Shown one piece after another: positions 7,110 through 10,926 of a stretch of DNA of 10,926 bases. The translations under genes and the position numbers were made by a program. The stretch is from Rhodanobacteraceae bacterium UBA703 (GTDB taxonomy: Bacteria > Pseudomonadota > Gammaproteobacteria > Xanthomonadales > Rhodanobacteraceae): positions 1 to 10,926 of the forward strand of contig DBMH01000288.1 of NCBI GenBank assembly GCA_002297645.1, in the 5' to 3' direction. How positions within the stretch are numbered: the first letter of the stretch is position 1; every line of letters starts with the position of its first letter. Below the pieces are notes generated by a model. It saw only the letters and a list, made by a program, of their open reading frames with translations, had not been told where the DNA came from and did not search any database.

Positions 7110-8156
7110 CTATTCCGGCGCGAAGAAATCGCTGCCGTGCTTGTCGATGAGTTCCAGCGCGCGACCGCCGCCGCGGGCGACGCAGGTCAGCGGGTCGTCG
7201 GCAACGTGCACGTGCAGGCCGGTTTCCTCGGAAATCAGGCGATCGAGGTCCTTCAGCAGCGCGCCGCCGCCGGTCAGCACGATGCCACGCTCGTAGACGT
7301 CCGAGCACAGCTCCGGCGGCGTCTGCTCGAGCGCGCCGCGCACCGAACTGACGATACCCGACAGCGGCTCGTGCAGCGCCTCGAGGATCTCGTTCGAATT
7401 GACCGTGAAATTGCGCGGCACGCCCTCGGCGAGGTTGCGGCCGGACACTTCGATTTCCTTCACTTCCGACTGCGGGAACGCGCAGCCCACCTCGACCTTG
7501 ATGCGCTCGGCGGTCGCCTCGCCGATCAGGGTGCCGTGGTTGCGGCGCACATAGTTGATGATGGCCTCGTCGAAACGGTCGCCGCCGATACGCACCGACT
7601 GCGAGTAGACGATGCCGTTGAGCGAGATGACCGCCACTTCCGAGGTGCCGCCACCGATGTCCAGCACCATCGAGCCGCGCGCCTCGTGCACCGGAATGCC
7701 GGCGCCGATCGCGGCCGCCATGGGTTCTTCGATCAGGTAGACGTCGCGTGCGCCGGCCGATTCGGCCGATTCCTTGATCGCACGCCGTTCGACCTGGGTC
7801 GAACCGCAGGGCACGCACACCAGCACGCGCGGACTCGGGCGGAACATGCGCGCTCGGTGCACCTTCTTGATGAACTGCTTGAGCATCTCCTCGGTCATCG
7901 TGAAGTCGGCGATGACGCCGTCCTTCATCGGTCGCACCGTGTTGATCGCTGCCGGCGTGCGCCCGAGCATGCGCTTGGCGTCGCCGCCGACCGCCGCGAC
8001 CGAGCGCGGGCCGCCGGGGCCGCGATCGTGGCGGATCGCCACGACCGACGGTTCGTTGAGGACGATGCCCTGGCCGCGCACGTAGATCAGCGTGTTGGCG
8101 GTGCCGAGATCGATCGAGAGATCGTTGGAGAACAGTCCGCGTAGACCTTTGAACAT
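7110..8156 (-). CDS. mreB: MreB, actin-like rod-shape-determining ATPase
   Basis: This 348-residue bacterial actin forms membrane-bound filaments that position and direct the elongasome. E. coli MreB is 347 residues and the sequence follows it almost throughout. ATP-site motifs are intact: IDLGTANT (residues 15-22, phosphate 1), LDIGGGTSEVAVI (165-177, phosphate 2) and VLTGGGALL (293-301, adenosine). VCVPCGSTQVERRAI (113-127) and IGGDRFDEAIINYVRRN (190-206) are further MreB hallmarks. The N-terminal MFKGLRGLFS is the amphipathic membrane-targeting stretch. It is the first gene of the cluster, with a sigma-70-type promoter just upstream. The ribosome binding site is weak: AAGG lies about 13 bases before the ATG. 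Confidence 0.98.
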   Translation of the reverse strand: MFKGLRGLFSNDLSIDLGTANTLIYVRGQGIVLNEPSVVAIRHDRGPGGPRSVAAVGGDAKRMLGRTPAAINTVRPMKDGVIADFTMTEEMLKQFIKKVHRARMFRPSPRVLVCVPCGSTQVERRAIKESAESAGARDVYLIEEPMAAAIGAGIPVHEARGSMVLDIGGGTSEVAVISLNGIVYSQSVRIGGDRFDEAIINYVRRNHGTLIGEATAERIKVEVGCAFPQSEVKEIEVSGRNLAEGVPRNFTVNSNEILEALHEPLSGIVSSVRGALEQTPPELCSDVYERGIVLTGGGALLKDLDRLISEETGLHVHVADDPLTCVARGGGRALELIDKHGSDFFAPE

Positions 8157-8197
8157 GAGCGCGGCGCAACCTTTTTGGTGCGTGAGAAAAGCGCGCG

Positions 8198-8226
8198 ATT
8201 TTAGTGACGCATGCCCTTCGGGGCAA
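8198..8226 (-). promoter_or_regulatory. Sigma-70-type promoter for mreB
   Basis: On the minus strand TTGCCC (8226-8221) and TAAAAT (8203-8198) are separated by exactly 17 bases. They match the -35 and -10 consensus at four and five of six positions. The transcript would begin near 8191 and give a leader of about 35 nt before mreB. The -35/spacer junction contains the perfect inverted repeat TGCCC-TTCG-GGGCA (8212-8225, plus strand). The fit is the best of any promoter in the window. Confidence 0.6.
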
Positions 8227-8418
8227 GGAGAATGAAGTTAAAAAACCCTTGTCGGACGCGGATTTCCCGCATACCAGCGAGTACAGGAAGCCGGTTCCCA
8301 CATCCTCCGGACCCCACTTCGATCACCGCGAATTTCCGTGAATGCGAACGGCCGCCGGAACGGCGTCGACGGCCGGGCGGCCACGGCACGCCATGGCGCA
8401 TGGCGCAGCCGCGTCGGT

Positions 8419-8424
8419 TAGACT
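8419..8424 (+). promoter_or_regulatory. Weak candidate -10 element for the kinase operon
   Basis: TAGACT (in GGTTAGACTTCGG) matches the -10 consensus at four of six positions and lies 58 bases before the kinase ATG. No convincing -35 hexamer is found at the right distance, so this is only a suggestion. Confidence 0.22.
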
Positions 8425-8434
8425 TCGGCGGTTT

Positions 8435-8450
8435 GGCGCCCGGCGGCGCC
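8435..8450 (+). other. Hairpin in probable kinase leader
   Basis: GGCGCC-CGGC-GGCGCC is a perfect 6-bp inverted repeat with a 4-nt loop, 32 bases before the kinase start. No T-run follows, so it is not an intrinsic terminator. It may be only a by-product of GC-rich sequence. Confidence 0.35.
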
Positions 8451-8481
8451 GATCCCTTTCATTTTCTTTCCGGAATCGTCG

Positions 8482-9414
8482 ATGTCCGCACTGATTTGTG
8501 GTTCGCTCGCCTACGACACCATCATGGTGTTCCAGGACCAGTTCAAGAAACACATCCTGCCCGATCAGGTGCACATCCTGAACGTCTCGTTCCTCGTGCC
8601 GCGCATGCGTCGCGAATTCGGCGGTTGCGCCGGCAACATCGCCTACAACCTGAAGCTGCTCGGCGACGATCCGATTCCGTTCGCGGCAGTCGGCCAGGAT
8701 TTCGGCCCGTACCGCGAGCACATGAAGGCCTGCGGCATCCGCCTCGACCACGTCAGCGTGTTCGACGACCTGTTCACGCCGCAGTGCTTCATCACGACCG
8801 ACCTCGACAACAACCAGATCACCGCGTTCCATCCGGGCGCGATGCTCAATTCGCACGAGCATCACGTGCGCGACGTCGAGGGCGTGACGTTCGGCATCGT
8901 CGCGCCGGACAGCCGCGACGGCATGCTGCAGCACTCGCGCGAATTCGCCGAGAAAGGCGTCCCGTTCATCTTCGATCCGGGCCAGGCGATGCCGCTGTTC
9001 GACGGCGCGGAGTTCCGCTCGATGATCGAGCAGGCCGACTACGCGATCGTCAACGACTACGAGTCGCAGCTGCTGCAGGCGCGCACCGGCTGGAGCGCCG
9101 CCGAGATCGCGCAGCGCGTGAAGGCCTACATCGTCACGCAGGGCCCGAAGGGATCGACCGTCCTGGCCGGCTCGCAGACCTACAAGATCCCGGCCGCGCA
9201 GGAAAGCCGCATCGTCGACCCGACCGGCTGCGGCGACGCCTACCGTGCCGGCCTGATCTTCGGCCTCATGCGCGACATGGACTGGCCGACCACCGGCCGC
9301 ATCGCCTCGCTGATGGGCACGATCAAGATCGAGCACCCCGGCACGCAGAACCAGCGCTTCACCTACGCCGAGTTCGCCGACCAGTTCAAGCAGCAGTTCG
9401 GCTACGCGCTCTGA
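8482..9414 (+). CDS. PfkB-family kinase, probable adenosine kinase
   Basis: This 310-residue cytoplasmic ribokinase-fold protein would transfer phosphate from ATP to a nucleoside or sugar; adenosine to AMP (purine salvage) is the likeliest reaction. PfkB signature 1 is G47-G-C-A-G-N52, and signature 2 is DPTGCGD (246-252) followed by AYRAG, with Asp252 as the expected catalytic base and the preceding Gly-rich turn as the anion hole. The N-terminal MSALICGSLAYDTIMVF and the C-terminal HPGTQNQRF closely resemble proteins I recall annotated as adenosine kinase in Xanthomonas. Substrate assignment is therefore from family resemblance, and another PfkB substrate cannot be excluded. The start is MSALICG; only a weak GGA lies upstream. 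DUF192 follows after 40 bases, so the two are probably co-transcribed. Confidence 0.88.
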   Translation: MSALICGSLAYDTIMVFQDQFKKHILPDQVHILNVSFLVPRMRREFGGCAGNIAYNLKLLGDDPIPFAAVGQDFGPYREHMKACGIRLDHVSVFDDLFTPQCFITTDLDNNQITAFHPGAMLNSHEHHVRDVEGVTFGIVAPDSRDGMLQHSREFAEKGVPFIFDPGQAMPLFDGAEFRSMIEQADYAIVNDYESQLLQARTGWSAAEIAQRVKAYIVTQGPKGSTVLAGSQTYKIPAAQESRIVDPTGCGDAYRAGLIFGLMRDMDWPTTGRIASLMGTIKIEHPGTQNQRFTYAEFADQFKQQFGYAL

Positions 9415-9454
9415 GCGCCGCAGCCCTCCACCCGCCCGCCCGAGGAACACGCCG

Positions 9455-9895
9455 ATGACCACGCCATCCATGCTGCTCCGCCTTGCCGCGGGCGCTGCGC
9501 TCGCCGCCGCGATCCAGTCTTGCGCGGCGAAGGGCCCGACGGTCGAGATCAACGGAAAGACCTACACGATCGAGATCGCCGAGGACGACGCCTCGCGCGC
9601 GCACGGGCTGATGGAGCGCGAGAGCATGCCGGCCGACCACGGCATGCTGTTCGTGTTCCAGGACGACGCGCCGCGCGCGTTCTGGATGAAGAACTGCAAG
9701 TTCCCGCAGGACATGCTGTTCTTCGACTCGCAGCAGCGACTGATCAGCGTGCAGCGCAACGTTCCGCCGTGCGTGGCCGACCCGTGCCCGGCCTACTCCA
9801 GCGGCGCGCCCGCGCGCTACGTGCTGGAGCTCAACGCGGGACAGGCGGATGCGATCGGCGTGCATCCGGGCGACGAACTGACGATTCGTCGCTGA
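9455..9895 (+). CDS. Exported DUF192 (COG1430) family protein
   Basis: This 146-residue protein has an N-terminal signal sequence (hydrophobic core at about residues 6-20). The stretch AAAIQSC23 could be a lipobox, although Gln at -2 is unusual, so it may be a lipoprotein or a cleaved periplasmic protein. The DUF192 domain spans about residues 28-146, with the characteristic RAHGLMERESMPADHGMLFVF (49-69) and FWMKNCKFPQDMLFFD (76-91), and ends in HPGDELTI. Cys106 and Cys111 in PPCVADPC may form a disulfide. The biochemical function of the family is not established. A good ribosome binding site, GAGGAA (9442-9447), lies seven bases before the ATG. It follows the kinase by 40 bases, and its last 65 bases overlap an opposing small gene. 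Confidence 0.93.
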   Translation: MTTPSMLLRLAAGAALAAAIQSCAAKGPTVEINGKTYTIEIAEDDASRAHGLMERESMPADHGMLFVFQDDAPRAFWMKNCKFPQDMLFFDSQQRLISVQRNVPPCVADPCPAYSSGAPARYVLELNAGQADAIGVHPGDELTIRR

Positions 9896-10037
9896 CGACA
9901 CCGAAGCACCACCAGCCATCGCCGTCCAGCGCGAATCCTTCGCGCAGGCCGTGCACGCAGGCGAGGCCCTGGCGGTAGGGCACCGGAACGATGTCCCGGT
10001 CGATGTGACCGTCCTCGATGGGAATGAACACGTGCAT
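9831..10037 (-). CDS. Hypothetical small protein (68 residues), 3' end antisense to DUF192 gene
   Basis: The ATG at 10037 is preceded by GGAG (10046-10043) with a five-base gap. The first 51 codons, beginning MHVFIPIEDGHIDRDIVPVP and running to GWWCFGVVSD, have the strong G/C third-position bias of real genes here. The frame then continues into the DUF192 coding region on the opposite strand; the last roughly 17 residues (SVRRPDARRSHPPVPR) are Arg/Pro-rich and look like antisense sequence. Short proteins with MHVFIP-type starts exist in xanthomonads in my recollection, but I cannot name a family. No signal peptide or membrane segment is visible. The gene may have lost its original stop and run on. 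A palindrome lies just upstream. Confidence 0.5.
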   Translation of the reverse strand: MHVFIPIEDGHIDRDIVPVPYRQGLACVHGLREGFALDGDGWWCFGVVSDESSVRRPDARRSHPPVPR

Positions 10038-10058
10038 GGCGGCTCCGACTCCGTGTGG

Positions 10059-10076
10059 TTGACTGCGCACAGTCAA
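10059..10076. promoter_or_regulatory. Perfect 7-4-7 palindrome, candidate operator
   Basis: TTGACTG-CGCA-CAGTCAA is a perfect inverted repeat with 7-bp arms, 21 bases upstream of the 68-residue gene's start codon. It could be the binding site of a dimeric regulator or a leader hairpin. TTGACT also resembles a -35 element on either strand, but I find no matching -10 at the right distance. Confidence 0.4.
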
Positions 10077-10213
10077 GCAGACACGGGTGCCGGAATCGCG
10101 TCGCGGGCATGACGGAAAGAGGACGAGTTCTGGCAGCGGGAAAGCCGCCACGAACGGCCGGCACGCCCGGACCGCCGATCGTTCACGCACGCTGGAGCGC
10201 CACCGCACTCAAG

Positions 10214-10281
10214 GGGTGCCCGCGTTCGCGGGCCTGACGCCCGAGGGAACTTCCCGGCCGTCATTCCCGCGCAAGCCGCAA
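10214..10281. repeat. Pair of degenerate REP-like inverted elements
   Basis: The first unit (10214-10239) contains the hairpin CCCGCG-TT-CGCGGG (10219-10232) and ends in TGACG. Nineteen bases on, the second unit (10259-10281) starts CGTCATTCCCGCG. The two resemble the widespread proteobacterial CGTCATTCCCGCG-type palindromic element and lie tail to tail in opposite orientation, as REP pairs often do. The second copy's own hairpin is decayed. Confidence 0.5.
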
Positions 10282-10415
10282 GCGCCTTTCAACAGCCGAA
10301 GGCGGATCGCCCGAAGGCTCGCCATGGCTCGAAGAACAAACGCGCCCGCCTCGCGACGGCGATTTCCGAAGCTCCCAGCGACCGTCTCCGGACGGAGGCC
10401 GGTGCGTGGCCGGTA

Positions 10416-10613
10416 TCAGATCTCGACCATCTCGAAATCGGACTTGGTCACGCCGCAGTCCGGGCAGGTCCAGGTATCCGGCACGTCTTCCCACCGCGTG
10501 CCCGGCTCGATGCCGTCTGCCGGCCAGCCTTCCGCCTCGTTGTAGATGAAGCCGCAGACGACGCACATGAAGGTGCGGTACGGCGCGTCGGCGCGGGCGG
10601 CGGATGCGGACAT
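10416..10613 (-). CDS. Rubredoxin
   Basis: This 65-residue cytoplasmic one-electron carrier has a single iron bound by four cysteines. All four ligands are present: C17-V-V-C20-G and C50-P-D-C53-G. The aromatic and acidic rubredoxin core is conserved (FIYNEAEGWPADGIEPGT, then WEDVPDTWTCPDCG), and the protein ends KSDFEMVEI. The ATG at 10613 adds a short polar N-terminus before the fold; an internal Met16 would remove it but leave almost no residues before the first ligand. The ribosome binding site is weak (GAGAG about 11 bases upstream). The gene is divergent from thiE, an arrangement I recall in xanthomonads. Its electron partner cannot be told from this window. Confidence 0.95.
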   Translation of the reverse strand: MSASAARADAPYRTFMCVVCGFIYNEAEGWPADGIEPGTRWEDVPDTWTCPDCGVTKSDFEMVEI

Positions 10614-10658
10614 TCGAACGTGACTCTCGGGAAGGAAGCGGCCTATTCTCCCAGCTTT

Positions 10659-10687
10659 GGGGACCGTTTGCGAAACCGGACGTCCCC
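10659..10687. promoter_or_regulatory. Long bulged palindrome between rubredoxin and thiE
   Basis: GGGGAC (10659-10664) pairs with GTCCCC (10682-10687), and inside lies GTTT-GCG-AAAC (10667-10676 region) flanked by CCG and CGG. The whole forms a roughly 11-bp interrupted stem with a 3-nt loop and small bulges. It lies about 46-75 bases upstream of rubredoxin and 140 upstream of thiE. No T-run follows on either strand, so a protein-binding site is more likely than a terminator. Confidence 0.4.
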
Positions 10688-10829
10688 GCATCGGGACCGG
10701 GCGGTCCGCTGGAAGACGGTCGCGGCGGAATCGCGCTTCCCCTCGGGCCGCCGGAACGCGGCCCCGATGATCCACATCCAGCACGCCGCGCTCGACGCGG
10801 CGCCACGTCTGCCGGAGCCTCGAAAGCCG

Positions 10830-10926
10830 ATGCCACACCATCCACTGCCGCTGCGCGGCCTCTATGCCGTCACCGACGGGCCGCGCGACGACCTCGTCGA
10901 GGCCTGCGCCGCCGCGCTCGACGGCG
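10830..10926 (+). CDS. thiE: Thiamine-phosphate synthase, N-terminal fragment cut by window
   Basis: Only 32 codons are visible. The sequence LRGLYAVTDG followed by an acidic helix (DDLVEACAAALDG) matches the first beta-strand and helix of the ThiE TIM barrel, where GLYxVTD is typical. ThiE joins the hydroxymethylpyrimidine and thiazole phosphates to make thiamine phosphate in the cytoplasm. A GGAG lies 12 bases before the ATG at 10830, a rather long gap. An in-frame ATG at 10767 would add 21 residues with no family resemblance. No TPP riboswitch is seen upstream. With so little sequence, the call rests on the N-terminal motif plus its position next to rubredoxin. Confidence 0.8.
   Translation, partial: MPHHPLPLRGLYAVTDGPRDDLVEACAAALDG

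Larger units (their letters stand above)
8157..8481. other. Divergent intergenic region, mreB / PfkB kinase
   Basis: This 325-base stretch separates the two divergent transcription units. The mreB promoter occupies the left end. The right end holds a weak kinase promoter candidate and a GC-rich hairpin in the probable kinase leader. The middle (about 8230-8400) shows no RNA gene, no repeat and no convincing reading frame. Confidence 0.6.
10038..10415. other. 378-base stretch without a convincing gene
   Basis: The stretch contains the ribosome binding site and a palindrome upstream of the small gene, then a pair of degenerate REP-like repeats at about 10214-10281. Positions 10282-10415 show no repeat, RNA gene or credible reading frame. 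The small inverted repeat CTCCG-GA-CGGAG downstream of rubredoxin lacks a T-run and is not a convincing terminator. Confidence 0.6.

Noticed and set aside
6153..8144. 663-codon plus-strand open frame opposite mreC and mreB
   Set aside because: It crosses the mreB-mreC boundary antisense to two certain genes, with no recognisable domain.
8226..8236. AAGGAGAATG as a start of a small plus-strand gene
   Set aside because: The Shine-Dalgarno is only one base from the ATG, and the frame runs out of phase into the kinase gene with Arg/Pro-rich sequence.
8323..9552. 409-codon minus-strand frame opposite the PfkB kinase
   Set aside because: The kinase on the plus strand has intact catalytic motifs; this frame has only Arg/Val/Ala-rich antisense composition.
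10614..10829. TPP riboswitch upstream of thiE
   Set aside because: The conserved CTGAGA and downstream ACCTGAT-type core sequences are not present on the plus strand.
10416..10841. Rubredoxin with a 76-residue N-terminal extension
   Set aside because: The upstream part is Arg-rich intergenic translation lacking motifs; the ATG at 10613 gives a normal-length rubredoxin.
10767..10926. thiE start at the upstream in-frame ATG at 10767
   Set aside because: It adds 21 residues that do not resemble ThiE, and its ribosome binding site is no better than that of 10830. It remains an open alternative.

Overview
The window reads as a high-GC gammaproteobacterial chromosome segment, most likely from the Xanthomonadaceae/Rhodanobacteraceae group (Lysobacterales). 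The clues are high GC with strong third-position bias, a cell-shape operon in mreB-mreC-mreD-mrdA-rodA order, an adenosine-kinase-like PfkB protein of the kind I recall from Xanthomonas, a rubredoxin gene divergent from thiE, and short heptameric tandem repeats between genes. Genus assignment is inference.

Left part, minus strand: 1-2174 is the 5' part of a large secreted protein. It has a signal peptide, a long extracellular region, an Ig/IPT-like segment, and the start of a divergent InlB-type B-repeat where the window cuts it. Next comes the elongasome operon, transcribed right to left: mreB (8156-7110), mreC (6974-6039), mreD (6042-5554), mrdA/PBP2 (5379-3484) and rodA (3487-2369). MreB filaments, MreC/MreD, the SEDS glycosyltransferase RodA and the transpeptidase PBP2 together build the lateral wall of rod-shaped cells. 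mreC/mreD and mrdA/rodA overlap by ATGA. A 54-codon reading frame with a good ribosome binding site fills the mreD-mrdA gap and ends in TGATG on the mrdA start. A good sigma-70-type promoter lies just upstream of mreB. The mreB-mreC gap is occupied edge to edge by an element bounded by two inverted arrays of 7-bp repeats.

Right part: on the plus strand are a PfkB-family kinase (8482-9414) and a small exported DUF192 protein (9455-9895). They probably form an operon divergent from mreB. Converging on them from the minus strand is a 68-codon hypothetical gene (10037-9831) whose 3' end overlaps DUF192. Positions 10038-10415 hold no convincing gene, but do hold a palindrome and a pair of degenerate REP-like inverted repeats. 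Rubredoxin (10613-10416, minus) and the start of thiE (10830 onward, plus, cut by the window) diverge from a 216-bp region with a bulged palindrome.

Most of the window is ordinary housekeeping. No complete new defence or mobile system is visible. The points most worth a second look are the heptad-bounded element between mreB and mreC, the sORF coupled to mrdA, the leader that may mask the ribosome binding site of the secreted protein, and the antisense-overlapping 68-residue gene.
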